Assembly: GCA_003056425.1 (NCBI GenBank) | Contig: PYVY01000009.1 | Span: forward strand, 62,001-126,000 | Length of the DNA stretch: 64,000 nt | Source: Alteromonas indica | Lineage (GTDB): Bacteria; Pseudomonadota; Gammaproteobacteria; Enterobacterales; Alteromonadaceae | Direction of reading: 5' to 3' | Part shown: in pieces, positions 44,315 to 53,929 of the stretch | Numbering within the stretch: position 1 is the stretch's first letter | How the letters are laid out: each line of letters starts with the position of its first letter | Made by a program: the position numbers and the translations under genes | Notes under the pieces: generated by a model | What the model was told of the DNA's origin: nothing | Seen by the model: only the letters and a program-made list of their open reading frames with translations | The model's database searches: none

Positions 44315-45190
44315 ATGAGACTAACCATAAATATCACCGGCAAAACGTTACGCTACCGACGCACCTTTAGTGTGCGCACACTGGTCAGCTTAACGGTGCT
44401 GTCGTCTTTATTTATGCTGGTATCCAGCCGTTCTACTGATTCGGTCAATGAAGACCTCGCCCGCATTGCGCTGGCACAGCAGGCTAATGAGGCTGATAAC
44501 GCAGAACTGGCTGAGCTAAAAGCGGGTACCCAGGCTCAGTTACAGGTGCTTATTACACAACTTGCTCAGCTGAATGCACAGCTGTCCGGGCTAGACAGCC
44601 GGGGAAAACAAATTGCAGAACAATTAGGGATGAAGGCGCAAGATTTAGACGTCTTTATTTCAGATACCGATTCGCAACCGATGGATAATGAACCCTTACT
44701 GGAACAGATGCAGGCAGTGCAGGTATCGTTGGACGATAAAGCCCGCCAAATCGCTATGCTTGAAAGTCTGGTATCCGGGCACCATATCCATCAACAAAGC
44801 CAATTGTCGGGAAGGCCGATAGAGTCTGGATGGTTGTCTTCTTATTACGGTATGCGCGCAGATCCATTTACCGGAACCCCCGCGATGCACAAAGGACTGG
44901 ATTTTGCTGGTTCGGCTGGGGACGAGGTGGTTGCCACCGCCGCAGGTATTGTTACCTGGGCAGGCGATCGCCATGGCTATGGCAACCTGGTTGAGATTGA
45001 GCACAAAGACGGGTATATCACCCGTTATGGGCATAATCAGTCCATCGAGGTTGCAATAGGCGATGTAGTCACTAAAGGCCAGGCTATTGCCCTGATGGGA
45101 AATACTGGCAGGTCTACAGGCGCACATGTGCACTATGAAGTAATAAGAAACGGCCAACCGGTAGATCCTCTCCCCTTTACCCGCAATTGA
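44315..45190 (+). CDS. M23 family metallopeptidase with N-terminal membrane segment and coiled coil
   Basis: From ATG 44315 (AAGAG site) the protein is 291 residues; the frame opens at 44216 and ATG 44288 is another option. A basic start and a hydrophobic segment ('TLVSLTVLSSLFMLVSS') anchor it, a coiled coil follows (about 45-165), then a LytM domain with zinc motifs 'MHKGLDFAGSAGDEV' and 'TGAHVHYEVIRNG'. It should cleave peptidoglycan stem peptides or regulate an amidase as EnvC/NlpD do. M23 genes before secA are common in this order. Confidence 0.9.
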   Translation: MRLTINITGKTLRYRRTFSVRTLVSLTVLSSLFMLVSSRSTDSVNEDLARIALAQQANEADNAELAELKAGTQAQLQVLITQLAQLNAQLSGLDSRGKQIAEQLGMKAQDLDVFISDTDSQPMDNEPLLEQMQAVQVSLDDKARQIAMLESLVSGHHIHQQSQLSGRPIESGWLSSYYGMRADPFTGTPAMHKGLDFAGSAGDEVVATAAGIVTWAGDRHGYGNLVEIEHKDGYITRYGHNQSIEVAIGDVVTKGQAIALMGNTGRSTGAHVHYEVIRNGQPVDPLPFTRN

Positions 45191-45255
45191 TAAGAAACCC
45201 CGGCGTCTGTTAACAATAACAGTCAGTACGGAATAAGATGTTAGGGTGACCAGTA

Positions 45256-45270
45256 CAGTGATTATCACTG
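45256..45270. promoter_or_regulatory. Perfect 7-bp dyad upstream of secA
   Basis: CAGTGAT-t-ATCACTG is a perfect palindrome with one central base, 74 bases before the secA start, in the 153-base gap after the M23 gene. It could be an operator or a small RNA stem. No secM-like gene is visible in the gap. Confidence 0.4.
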
Positions 45271-45343
45271 GGGTGTCATTTTTCTAAACCAAAGGTGCAG
45301 GCCCTCGTTTGGCTGCCTTATCAGTAGTGGAAATAGCAACGTA

Positions 45344-48052
45344 ATGTTTTCAAGCGTCCTGAGAAAAGTGTTCGGTAGCCGAAATGACCGACTAATAAAA
45401 AAATTAAAAAAATCTGTCGATGCCATTAACGGTCTGGAAAAGGAATTTGAGGCGCTTTCTGATGAACAGCTGAAAGCCAAAACGGAAGAATTCAGAAAAC
45501 GCATAGCTGATGGCGCTAAGCTTGACGATTTACTCATAGAAGCTTTTGCTACCGTCCGTGAAGCCAGTAAACGGGTATACGGCATGCGTCACTTTGACGT
45601 GCAAATGCTGGGTGGGCAGGTATTGCACCAGGGCCACATTGCTGAAATGCGTACCGGTGAAGGTAAAACCTTAACCGCGACGTTACCCACCTACTTAAAC
45701 GCGCTTTCTGGTAAAGGCGTACACGTGGTGACAGTGAACGATTATCTGGCGCGACGGGACGCTGACTGGGCGCGTCAGCTGTTTGCTTATTTAGGCATGA
45801 CAGTAGGCTGTAACGTGCCGGGTATCCCGCCACAAATGAAGCGTGAAGCATATCAGGCTGACATTACCTACGGCACGAACAATGAATTTGGTTTTGATTA
45901 CCTACGCGATAACATGGCCTTCAGCCCGCAAGACCGTGTGCAACGTGAACTTAACTTCGCTGTGGTGGATGAAGTTGACTCCATCTTAATTGACGAAGCC
46001 CGGACCCCGCTGATTATATCGGGCGCAGCAGAAGACAGTTCTGAGCTGTATCGCAGTATAAATACGGTTATTCCTGAGTTGGTACAGCAGGAAAAAGAAG
46101 ATGAAGAAGGCGCCCACGGCGATGGCGACTATACCGTTGATGAAAAAGGCAAACAAATTCATCTGACTGAACATGGTCAGTTGCATGTTGAGGAAATATT
46201 GCATCGCCAGGGTATTTTGCCAGAAGGTGAGTCGCTGTTTGATGCTGGCAATATCTCGTTACTGCATCATATTAATGCCGCCCTGCGAGCCCATAAACTT
46301 TTCCAGAAAGATGTCGATTACATCATCAAAGATGACCAAATCGTTATCGTTGACGAACACACCGGCCGTACCATGGACGGTCGTCGCTGGTCAGAAGGGT
46401 TACACCAGGCTGTCGAGGCCAAAGAAGGGGTGAAAATTCAGAATGAAAACCAGACCCTGGCCTCCATTACTTTCCAGAATTACTTCCGTTTGTTTAACAA
46501 GCTGTCCGGGATGACGGGCACGGCCGACACCGAAGCCTTCGAGTTCAATCATATCTATGGCCTGGAAACAGTGGTTATTCCCACTAACAAGCCTATGGTG
46601 CGTAAGGATATGGCTGACCTGATATACATGACCGCAGAGGAAAAGTACGAAGCGATTGTGGCAGATATCAAAGAATGCGTTAAACGTGGTCAGCCTACCT
46701 TAGTAGGAACGGTGTCGATTGAAAACTCTGAACTATTGTCGCGAATCCTGAAAAAGGAAAATATCAAGCATAAGGTGTTAAACGCCAAATTCCACGCTCA
46801 GGAAGCAGACATTATCTCTGATGCGGGGCGTCCGGGCGCAGTAACCATTGCGACCAACATGGCCGGTCGGGGTACCGATATTGTGTTGGGTGGCAGCTGG
46901 CAGGCGGAAGTAGAGAAACTTGAGTCGCCTACCGAGGCGCAAATAGAGAAAATCAAAACAGAATGGAAACAGCGTCACGATGCGGTCCTGGAAGCCGGTG
47001 GCTTGCATATCATAGGTACTGAGCGTCATGAGTCACGTCGTATAGATAACCAGTTACGGGGCCGCTCAGGCCGTCAGGGTGATGCCGGTTCAAGCCGTTT
47101 CTATTTATCGCTGGACGATGCGTTGATGCGTATTTTCGCCTCCGAAAAAATGGCCGGCATGATGAAGCGTCTTGGTATGGAACGCGGTGAAGCAATTGAA
47201 CACCCATGGGTCTCCCGCGCCATCGAAAATGCACAGCGTAAGGTTGAGGGACGTAACTTTGACATTCGTAAACAGTTACTGGAATACGATGATGTGGCTA
47301 ACGACCAGCGTAAAGTGATTTACGAGCAGCGTAACGAACTGCTGGACGAAGGGGATATCAGCGAGACTATTCAGGTTATTCGCCAGGATGTGGTTACCGG
47401 TGTAGTAGATGAATACATCACCCCTCAGTCGCTGGAAGAAATGTGGGATGTCAACGGCTTACAGGAACGTCTGAAAGCTGACTTTGCTGTAGATTTACCC
47501 TTGCAGGAATGGCTTGATAATGACGACAAGCTGTATGAAGAAAAGCTGCGAGAGCGTATTTTAGAAGAAGTGGAAAGCGCCTATAAAGCGAAAGAAGAAG
47601 TGGTGGGTGAACAAGTATTACGGCAGTTTGAAAAGGCCGTGATGCTACAAAATCTGGACAGTCACTGGAAAGAGCATTTGGCGGCGATGGACCATTTGCG
47701 TCAGGGGATCCATTTGCGCGGTTATGCGCAGAAGAACCCTAAGCAAGAATACAAACGCGAGTCTTTTGAGCTGTTTTCCCAAATGCTGGAAGCATTGAAA
47801 CTGGAAGTGATTACCGTACTGAGTCGCGTTCAGGTGAAAGAAGAATCTGATGTGGAAAAAGTGGAAGAACAGCGCCGTCAGGCGGATGATGTGCCAAAGA
47901 ATTTTGAGCACGAAGAAACCACACCCGAACCAGAACCTCGCGAGGGTCGGGTACAAACCGCTTTACGTGATGGCCCCAAAGTAGGCCGCAATGACCCATG
48001 CCCTTGTGGCTCGGGTAAAAAGTACAAGCAGTGCCACGGTAAGTTGAGCTAA
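45344..48052 (+). CDS. secA: Preprotein translocase ATPase SecA
   Basis: SecA drives protein export through SecYEG. The 902-residue protein includes Walker A '[14 protein letters not shown]', '[16 protein letters not shown]', the DEAD-like '[23 protein letters not shown]' (parts), '[13 protein letters not shown]', '[13 protein letters not shown]' and '[18 protein letters not shown]'. It ends with the SecB-binding zinc motif '[20 protein letters not shown]'. Its stop codon overlaps the mutT start by one base. Confidence 0.99.
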   Translation: MFSSVLRKVFGSRNDRLIKKLKKSVDAINGLEKEFEALSDEQLKAKTEEFRKRIADGAKLDDLLIEAFATVREASKRVYGMRHFDVQMLGGQVLHQGHIAEMRTGEGKTLTATLPTYLNALSGKGVHVVTVNDYLARRDADWARQLFAYLGMTVGCNVPGIPPQMKREAYQADITYGTNNEFGFDYLRDNMAFSPQDRVQRELNFAVVDEVDSILIDEARTPLIISGAAEDSSELYRSINTVIPELVQQEKEDEEGAHGDGDYTVDEKGKQIHLTEHGQLHVEEILHRQGILPEGESLFDAGNISLLHHINAALRAHKLFQKDVDYIIKDDQIVIVDEHTGRTMDGRRWSEGLHQAVEAKEGVKIQNENQTLASITFQNYFRLFNKLSGMTGTADTEAFEFNHIYGLETVVIPTNKPMVRKDMADLIYMTAEEKYEAIVADIKECVKRGQPTLVGTVSIENSELLSRILKKENIKHKVLNAKFHAQEADIISDAGRPGAVTIATNMAGRGTDIVLGGSWQAEVEKLESPTEAQIEKIKTEWKQRHDAVLEAGGLHIIGTERHESRRIDNQLRGRSGRQGDAGSSRFYLSLDDALMRIFASEKMAGMMKRLGMERGEAIEHPWVSRAIENAQRKVEGRNFDIRKQLLEYDDVANDQRKVIYEQRNELLDEGDISETIQVIRQDVVTGVVDEYITPQSLEEMWDVNGLQERLKADFAVDLPLQEWLDNDDKLYEEKLRERILEEVESAYKAKEEVVGEQVLRQFEKAVMLQNLDSHWKEHLAAMDHLRQGIHLRGYAQKNPKQEYKRESFELFSQMLEALKLEVITVLSRVQVKEESDVEKVEEQRRQADDVPKNFEHEETTPEPEPREGRVQTALRDGPKVGRNDPCPCGSGKKYKQCHGKLS

Positions 48053-48453
48053 TGCAACATGTGCTGGTAGCCGTGGGCATTGTGCTTCGCCAGGGCCAAA
48101 CTTTTATTACCCTACGCCCTGATGATAAGCATCAGGGCGGCAAATGGGAATTTCCGGGCGGAAAGGTGGAAGCCGGTGAAACCACCTTCGCTGCGCTCAA
48201 GCGTGAACTTGATGAAGAAATAGGCATTGAAGTAAAGCACTCTACGGCGTTTATGCGGATTGAGCATGACTATGGAGATAAACAGGTGACCCTGGATATC
48301 CATATTATTGATGACTTTAGCAATGAACCGTATGGTCGCGAGCAGCAACAAGGACGGTGGGTAGCCATTGACGCATTGCAAAGCTCACAGTTTCCCGCGG
48401 CGAATGCCCTTATTGTGGAAAAGCTGCAGCAATCAGATTGGTTGGCGGTATAA
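48052..48453 (+). CDS. mutT: 8-oxo-dGTP diphosphatase MutT
   Basis: MutT hydrolyses oxidised dGTP and so prevents A:T to C:G transversions. The 133-residue Nudix protein carries the Nudix box G-x5-E-x7-REUxEExGU within 'GGKVEAGETTFAALKRELDE' followed by 'EIGIEV', and the flanking 'KWEFPGGK' typical of MutT. The start overlaps the secA stop by one base (TAATG), the conserved secA-mutT arrangement. Confidence 0.97.
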   Translation: MQHVLVAVGIVLRQGQTFITLRPDDKHQGGKWEFPGGKVEAGETTFAALKRELDEEIGIEVKHSTAFMRIEHDYGDKQVTLDIHIIDDFSNEPYGREQQQGRWVAIDALQSSQFPAANALIVEKLQQSDWLAV

Positions 48454-48547
48454 CGCAGTACACAGCCGGTGCGGGGTATTAGCATGTACGTTGCGATAAA
48501 CACATTTTAAATATGTCTGGTAGTAAGCGCGCAGGCGCTAATTACCT

Positions 48548-48579
48548 AAAAAAGACCAGCCAAGCGGCTGGTCTTTTTT
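48548..48579. terminator. Bidirectional intrinsic terminator after mutT
   Basis: AAAAAAGACCAGCC and GGCTGGTCTTTTTT form a perfect 14-bp arm with a 4-base loop, about 95 bases after mutT. The A and T tracts suit termination from both sides, including the convergent aspartoacylase gene ending at 48705. Confidence 0.92.
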
Positions 48580-48704
48580 ATTAGCAAATGGTGGGTAGGC
48601 GAACCATCCGGTAGCTTAGCTAGCGCTGCGTTTTGTTACCTTAAGCCCTTGCAGGTTAAGGGGGTTATAAAGGTAAATAAACTATCAAAACAGGGCTACA
48701 GTGC

Positions 48705-49571
48705 TTATAGGGTTACCAGGCTGGCGGTAGCAAAGGCCACATGTAATCTGGCATATGCTGCTTCATTAATAAAGTGCGGATAGGTAGGCGACTCGCCTTC
48801 CCATACTATCTCACTGCCATCAAAGCACTTAAAAACAGGTTGACCGGCCAGCAGCGGCGCAAAGTCAGCATCTTGTAGCTTATGGTGAATCATCGCACTA
48901 CGCTGGCCATTGTCTTCCAATGGAAATGACACTTCATGGCCCAACCGGTATACCTCACACTCCGGCAATGTCGCGGTTTCACCTTTGTTATAGGCCAGAC
49001 AAAAGCCTAACAGGACATGAGCGAGCGCCTCAGTAAGTTGGTATACCTCTTCTTTAAGCACGCCTTGGGGTTGGCCGCCTACCTCAATCATCACGCCACG
49101 TTTACCGGTAGTACATAAATAGCCATGCTCGCTGACCGGCTTTTCGTCTTCCAGCAAAATATTAGCTTCGGGCATATGCTGTTTGACATAGCGTGCCATC
49201 TGCACATGAAATTCATCTGCGCTGAGGATAATAAGCGTGGCACCCATAGCACTGGTCGTATTGTGAATATCAATAACCAAGTCAGTTTTTGACTGCCCTT
49301 TAGGGCCTAACTGCTGGTTAAGTTGGCGGGCCAGTACGGCTTCTTTTGCTGCCGACTCATTCGACAACCGCGCCGGGGTGAACTGCCGGTTAAGATCTTC
49401 ATCCATAAAGCGCACATTGGCTTGTATTGCGGCATCATTAGCCAGCATACACGCAACCGATAATTCGCCGTATTGTGCTGGGATACCCCACTTTTGCCAG
49501 TTGCGTAATAATTGAATGCCACTGGTTTCATTGCCATGGGTGCCACCCACAATGGCTACAGACTGAATCAT
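48705..49571 (-). CDS. Aspartoacylase (succinylglutamate desuccinylase/aspartoacylase family)
   Basis: The 288-residue protein has the aspartoacylase zinc set H12 and E15 in 'VGGTHGNETSG' and H103 in 'DIHNTTSAMG', plus the substrate motif 'NVRFMDEDLNRQF'. The motif spacing follows mammalian ASPA (ACY2/ACY3) rather than AstE, so hydrolysis of N-acyl-aspartate or a related N-acyl amino acid is likely. The substrate in this bacterium is not known. It lies between yacG and mutT, ten bases after the yacG stop, and may be co-transcribed with zapD-yacG. Confidence 0.88.
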   Translation of the reverse strand: MIQSVAIVGGTHGNETSGIQLLRNWQKWGIPAQYGELSVACMLANDAAIQANVRFMDEDLNRQFTPARLSNESAAKEAVLARQLNQQLGPKGQSKTDLVIDIHNTTSAMGATLIILSADEFHVQMARYVKQHMPEANILLEDEKPVSEHGYLCTTGKRGVMIEVGGQPQGVLKEEVYQLTEALAHVLLGFCLAYNKGETATLPECEVYRLGHEVSFPLEDNGQRSAMIHHKLQDADFAPLLAGQPVFKCFDGSEIVWEGESPTYPHFINEAAYARLHVAFATASLVTL

Positions 49572-49580
49572 AGTTATTCC

Positions 49581-49814
49581 TTAATGTTTAAAGAAATCGT
49601 CAGGTTGCTGGCTGAGCATGGCTTCAATTTCTTCAATATCCACAGCATCAGGGCTGGCGTCCGGTGACTGTTTAGCCGCCGGTATAGTACGTTCCTCACT
49701 GGCCCACTCACCAAGGTCAGTTAACTGACATTTTTTGGAACAAAATGGGCGATATGGGCTAAGTTCAGCAGACCACTCTACTGACTTAGCGCAAATGGGG
49801 CATTTCACAATCAT
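49581..49814 (-). CDS. yacG: DNA gyrase inhibitor YacG
   Basis: YacG is a small zinc protein that binds GyrB and inhibits gyrase. The 77-residue sequence has four ligand cysteines: C-x2-C in '[10 protein letters not shown]' and C-x3-C in '[17 protein letters not shown]', followed by an acidic tail ending 'QQPDDFFKH'. It is 120 bases downstream of zapD in the usual coaE-zapD-yacG order. Confidence 0.96.
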   Translation of the reverse strand: MIVKCPICAKSVEWSAELSPYRPFCSKKCQLTDLGEWASEERTIPAAKQSPDASPDAVDIEEIEAMLSQQPDDFFKH

Positions 49815-49934
49815 GTTGGTCGTCCTGTAACAAGAATATAAGACGGGAGTCGTTATTTTGGGCGGCCGGTATGGGTTACACGAAACGTAATTTGGCGTAG
49901 TAACCCTTAATACAGCCGGGCTAAGGGCTGCTTA

Positions 49935-50687
49935 TCAGCAAGCCGCCAACGAAAAACTAATATCGTCATCCACTGAGCTACTCTTTCCCGGTTCAGGGGT
50001 GAACCACATAAAGCGCAGAGCATAACGGTATTTGTTGCCGCTTAAGTTTGGATAATAGCCTTCATCAACAGTGCAGCGAACCCGGATAAGTTCGTTTTTA
50101 TCTTCGGCTACGCCCTGATAAAAGCCATTGGTGGCATTGAGGGCGCGAAACTGACCGCGTTCGCGCAAAAACGACAAACAAATCGCAATGGCTTCTTCGA
50201 CATTCACCAAGGTGAGCATCCAGCTTTTCATCGTGTCCTGACGGCTTTCGCCTGGCTGACCCAGCCAGTAATGCAGGTTTGGTAAATCAAAACTGCATGC
50301 GCCCCCGGGGATCGCAAATCGTTGGCGGATAGCACTTAAAAATTTGTCCTCTTTAAGCTCGGTACCAAATTTTTTGCAGCTTTTGAGTTTGTCACGCAAA
50401 TTGACGATTGAACGCAAGGTGTTTTCCAGCGCGCTGCTATCTATATTGGGGTGCTGAGACCAATACACCAGATTTTTTTCATGGGCATCCAGATCCTTCA
50501 CAATGTCAGTGCGAATATCAATGCGTTCGAACAAATCCAGCAAGGTAAACAACTGGTCGAAAAAATACATTTGCAGTTGAGCAGAAGGAGCTGAAGCGCC
50601 GCTTTTTAATTGCGCGATTAACTGTTCAATGCGCAGGTAATTTCGCACTTTTTCTTTGAGTGGAAATTCGTAAACGGTGTCAGACAT
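49935..50687 (-). CDS. zapD: Cell division protein ZapD
   Basis: ZapD (YacF, DUF1342) binds the FtsZ C-terminal tail and bundles filaments. The 250-residue protein begins 'YEFPLKEKVRNYLRIEQLIAQL' (in part) and has 'QLYFFDQLFTLLDLFERIDIRTDIVKDLD' like sequence (parts) and 'GGACSFDLPNLHYWL', as expected for the family. It is flanked by coaE and yacG, the conserved neighbourhood. Confidence 0.97.
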   Translation of the reverse strand: MSDTVYEFPLKEKVRNYLRIEQLIAQLKSGASAPSAQLQMYFFDQLFTLLDLFERIDIRTDIVKDLDAHEKNLVYWSQHPNIDSSALENTLRSIVNLRDKLKSCKKFGTELKEDKFLSAIRQRFAIPGGACSFDLPNLHYWLGQPGESRQDTMKSWMLTLVNVEEAIAICLSFLRERGQFRALNATNGFYQGVAEDKNELIRVRCTVDEGYYPNLSGNKYRYALRFMWFTPEPGKSSSVDDDISFSLAAC

Positions 50688-50756
50688 GTATTTCCTCGTT
50701 ATAGCTACTTTTAAGCACTAAAACGTAAAAACACAAAAATTTCAAGTAAAACGGCT

Positions 50757-51359
50757 TTATGGTGCCTTGCTCAAGGCCAGATACTGTTTATGTAACAGGG
50801 CGACCTGGTTAGCAATAGCCGACAATTCACCACTGTTATCAATGATATCGTCAGCGCATTGTTTTCTCTGCATCCGTGATGCCTGGGCGCGCATAATATT
50901 TTTAATTAATTCTTCGTCGCTGCCATCGCGCTGCATGGCGCGTTCCAATTGTAATGCTTCAGGGCAATCCACCACCAGTACGCGTTGGCACATTGCCGTG
51001 AGTTTATTCTCAATAAGTAACGGCACCGCTAAAATACAGTAGGGATAATCGGCTGCGGCTATCTGGTTAAGCATTTGCTCGCGGATAGCGGGGTGGGTGA
51101 GGTTATTTAGCCAGGCTTTTTCGGTTTCGTTATTAAATACCCGAGCGCGCAGGGCGGCCCGGTCCAGCTCGCCGGACGGGGTTAATATGTGCTCGCCGAA
51201 GTGGCTGACTATGTTTGCCAGCGCGGGGGACCCTGCCGCGACGACTTCACGCGCTACAATATCAGCGTCGATAACCGGTACACCGAGCGCGGCAAAAGCG
51301 TCGCTTACCGCCGTTTTACCACTGCCAATACCCCCGGTTAGCCCCACCACCATACTCAT
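50757..51359 (-). CDS. coaE: Dephospho-CoA kinase
   Basis: CoaE phosphorylates dephospho-CoA in the last step of coenzyme A synthesis. From ATG 51359 it is 200 residues, with the P-loop 'VVGLTGGIGSGKTAVSDAF', 'VIDADIVAREVV' and 'YCILAVPLLIENKL'. The frame opens 12 bases earlier, but ATG 51359 forms an ATGA overlap with the pilD stop (51356-51358), which fixes the start. Confidence 0.97.
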   Translation of the reverse strand: MSMVVGLTGGIGSGKTAVSDAFAALGVPVIDADIVAREVVAAGSPALANIVSHFGEHILTPSGELDRAALRARVFNNETEKAWLNNLTHPAIREQMLNQIAAADYPYCILAVPLLIENKLTAMCQRVLVVDCPEALQLERAMQRDGSDEELIKNIMRAQASRMQRKQCADDIIDNSGELSAIANQVALLHKQYLALSKAP

Positions 51360-52357
51360 AATAAAACCCAATTCAGATAGGCATCTATAATAGGCTGTTT
51401 ATACAGTAGGGTAAGTAAACCTGCAACGGCCAGGTAAGGGCCAAACGGAATCGCCAGGCTGGTGTCTTTACGCTGGATAAGCATGAGGGCTATACCGACG
51501 ATGGCGCCCACCAAAGAGGATAAGATAATAATTACTGGTAGCCCTTGCCAGCCAACAAAAGCGCCTAATGCGGCCAGCAGTTTAAAATCGCCATAGCCCA
51601 TGCCTTCTTTACCGGTAGCCAGTTTGAACAGCCAGTACACCGACCATAAACTCAAATAGCCTGCTGTGGCCCCAATAATGGCGGTGGTGGAATCAACAAA
51701 TACCTGTTGGGTACTGACCAGTAAACCTAACCATAGCAGGGGCAGGGTAAGCTGGTCGGGTAAGAGCATTTTATCCAGGTCAATAAGCAGCAGCGGAATA
51801 ATAAACCAACATATCACTATAGCTACCATGGCCTGGACGCTTACCCCAAAATGCCAGGCCACCCAGGTACAAAGTAAGGCAGTGGCTAGCTCTACTAATG
51901 GGTAGCGTAGGGAAATAGCGGTTTTACAGCCGGCGCAGCGGCCCTTAAGCATAAGATAGCTAATAACCGGTATATTTTCCCAGGCACGAATGCGGTGCCC
52001 GCAGCCTGGACAGGTGCTATCTGGTTTAATTAAATTAAATGAGGTGGGGTCTGGTGCGGCGCCAGGAACGAAATCGCGCTGGCTGGCAGTCTCAGCCGTA
52101 CCAGAAGCAGCGCCCTGCGGTGTACTGGAAGCGCTCAGCGGTGTATTGAAAGAATCCGACGGCGTATTAGAACAGTGGGAACTGGCGGGCTGCGCCGTAA
52201 AATAAGCGTCGAAGTCAGCTTTAAATTCCCGCTCCATCATAATGGGCAGGCGGTATACCACCACATTTAAAAAGCTGCCGACCAGCAGGCTAACAACAAA
52301 TACCAGGCCTAAATAAAACACGGGGCTGGCGTAGCACAATTCAATTAAGGCATTCAT
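51356..52357 (-). CDS. pilD: Prepilin peptidase/N-methyltransferase PilD with a repeat-containing insertion
   Basis: PilD cleaves and methylates type IV prepilins in the inner membrane. The 333-residue protein is longer than the usual 290 or so. It has the zinc cysteines C116, C119, C141 and C144, and the aspartyl protease residues in 'IDLDKMLLPD' (about 193-195) and 'GMGYGDFK' (D257). Between the first membrane helix and the cysteines, residues 53-108 form a Ser/Thr/Ala/Pro-rich insertion containing three 7-residue repeats of (N/S)TP-x4, encoded by 21-bp units at 52117-52179. Confidence 0.94.
   Translation of the reverse strand: MNALIELCYASPVFYLGLVFVVSLLVGSFLNVVVYRLPIMMEREFKADFDAYFTAQPASSHCSNTPSDSFNTPLSASSTPQGAASGTAETASQRDFVPGAAPDPTSFNLIKPDSTCPGCGHRIRAWENIPVISYLMLKGRCAGCKTAISLRYPLVELATALLCTWVAWHFGVSVQAMVAIVICWFIIPLLLIDLDKMLLPDQLTLPLLWLGLLVSTQQVFVDSTTAIIGATAGYLSLWSVYWLFKLATGKEGMGYGDFKLLAALGAFVGWQGLPVIIILSSLVGAIVGIALMLIQRKDTSLAIPFGPYLAVAGLLTLLYKQPIIDAYLNWVLL
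52117..52179. repeat. Three-unit 21-bp tandem repeat inside pilD
   Basis: Units starting at 52117, 52138 and 52159 share GCGGTGTAyTGrAAG-type sequence with partial decay. In the gene they encode NTPSDSF, NTPLSAS and STPQGAA, so the unit length keeps the frame. The pattern suggests growth by replication slippage. Confidence 0.7.
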
Positions 52358-52675
52358 GATTTTATAGCAGCATTATTATTGTCGTTTTACAAATAGTAAG
52401 TGTGCCAGCGCCACTGCACCAGCACAATCAAGGCTATGTTAAAGGGGCGTTGTCGCGCTCGCAAATAAAGCCAGATTAAATAAAGCCAACGTTAACACTG
52501 TGTGGGCCATCGGCGTATGAAGCAAGCAGCGTATGAAGCCAGCCACACTGTTAGCGCTCTCTGCGCATATCGGGCTCTGGCGTCTTTGCCCGAAGGATAT
52601 ATAGCAGCTACATAGCAGTTACATAGCACTTATAGAGCACAGATATAGCAAGTTATACAGCCGCGTACGGTTTGG
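52358..52675. repeat. Repeat-rich spacer between pilC and pilD
   Basis: This 318-base gap holds no gene. It contains a five-unit degenerate 11-bp tandem repeat ATAGCAnnTAy at 52601-52656, a 16-bp direct repeat of GCGTATGAAGC at 52513 and 52529, and an AATAAAGCCA duplication (15-bp spacing) near 52465-52490. pilC and pilD are normally nearly contiguous, so the gap is unusual. Confidence 0.7.
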
Positions 52676-53884
52676 CTAAACCACATTACCCATCTGAAAT
52701 ATAGGCAAATACATGGCCACAATCAGGCCGCCTATTACCACGCCCAACACCGCCATAATCATTGGCTCAAGCAGGCTGGTGAGGCCGTCTACCATATCAT
52801 CTACTTCTGCTTCATAAATGGTGGCGACCTTGCTTAGCATTTCATCAACCGCACCTGACTCTTCACCAATTGCCACCATTTGGTTCACCATATCCGGGAA
52901 CACATTGGTAGCCCGCATGGCGGTGTTCATTTGCATACCGCCCGCTACTTCTTTTTTAATAAATAATATCGCATCGCGATACACCGCATTACCGGAAGCC
53001 CCGGCAGCAGAGTCCAGCGCGCCAATTAGCGGTACCCCGGCCGAAAAGGTGGTAGACAGGGTGCGGGTAAACCGGGCAATAGCGGCTTTTTTGAGTATCT
53101 CGCCAATAACCGGAATTTTTAGTATCAGCTTGTCTACATTGTCGCGTAATTTTTTTGATTTTCGATGGGCACGCACAAATAAAAACATTGCTCCAGCAAT
53201 ACCTATCGCCACAAATATGCCGTAATTCTGCATACCCCGGGATATAGCCAGGACAAACTGGGTAAACGCTGGCAATTCGGCGCCAAAGTTTGAGAAGATT
53301 TCTTCAAACTGGGGCACTACAAATATTAGCAATATCGTGGTAACAATAAATGCCACTACGACTACCGCAATAGGGTAGAACATGGCTTTTTTGATTTTAC
53401 TTTTAAGGGCTTCGGCTTTTTCTTTGTAGGTTGCAAGCCGGTCAAAAATGGTTTCCAGCGAACCCGACTGCTCCCCGGTATGCACCAGATCGCAATACAA
53501 ATCATCAAAGTACAGGGGGTGTTTACGTAAGGAGTTAGATAACGGGGTACCCGCGCTAACATCATCAGCAATGCTGTTCAGTAATTTACGCATTGCCGGC
53601 TTGCCATGGCCCTGGGCTATCATTTGCAGCGACTGTAATATGGTCACGCCCGCGCCCAGCATCGTAGCAATCTGGCGGGTCAGCACTGAAATATCGGCCG
53701 CGTTGATTTTTTTACCGCCGCCGAATAAGGATTTTTGTTGTTTTTTAACTTTATTGGCAGAAATGCCCTGGCGACGCAGCAGGTTTTTGGCTTCTGAAAT
53801 GCTTAAAGCAGTAATTTCACCTTTACGGCTGCTACCTTGGCGATCCTTGCCTTGCCATTCAAACACTGCAGCGGCTTTTGACAT
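52676..53884 (-). CDS. pilC: Type IV pilus inner-membrane platform protein PilC
   Basis: PilC is the polytopic platform that couples the assembly ATPases to pilin. The 402-residue protein has two T2SSF domains: an N-terminal cytoplasmic one with 'ISVLTRQIATMLGAGVTILQSLQ' (in part) and 'LFFDDLYCDLVHTGEQSGSLE'-like sequence, and a C-terminal one with 'ARFTRTLSTTFSAGVPLIGALD' and 'MVAIGEESGAVDEMLSKVA' (parts). Three membrane helices are present. It follows pilA on the same strand, with a terminator in between; no pilB lies between them. Confidence 0.97.
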   Translation of the reverse strand: MSKAAAVFEWQGKDRQGSSRKGEITALSISEAKNLLRRQGISANKVKKQQKSLFGGGKKINAADISVLTRQIATMLGAGVTILQSLQMIAQGHGKPAMRKLLNSIADDVSAGTPLSNSLRKHPLYFDDLYCDLVHTGEQSGSLETIFDRLATYKEKAEALKSKIKKAMFYPIAVVVVAFIVTTILLIFVVPQFEEIFSNFGAELPAFTQFVLAISRGMQNYGIFVAIGIAGAMFLFVRAHRKSKKLRDNVDKLILKIPVIGEILKKAAIARFTRTLSTTFSAGVPLIGALDSAAGASGNAVYRDAILFIKKEVAGGMQMNTAMRATNVFPDMVNQMVAIGEESGAVDEMLSKVATIYEAEVDDMVDGLTSLLEPMIMAVLGVVIGGLIVAMYLPIFQMGNVV

Positions 53885-53901
53885 AATATGATCTCTGGAA
53901 T

Positions 53902-53929
53902 TAAAAAAAGCCTTACAATGTAAGGCTTT
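53902..53929 (-). terminator. Intrinsic terminator between pilA and pilC
   Basis: On the minus strand the arms AAGCCTTAC and GTAAGGCTT form a 9-bp stem with a 3-base loop, followed by a T-run. It lies directly after the pilA stop, so pilA can be expressed as an abundant monocistronic message with limited read-through into pilC. Confidence 0.88.

Noticed and set aside
45246..45287. Tiny GTG-initiated frame of 13 residues before secA, as a secM-like leader
   Set aside because: Too short, with no ribosome site and no arrest motif.
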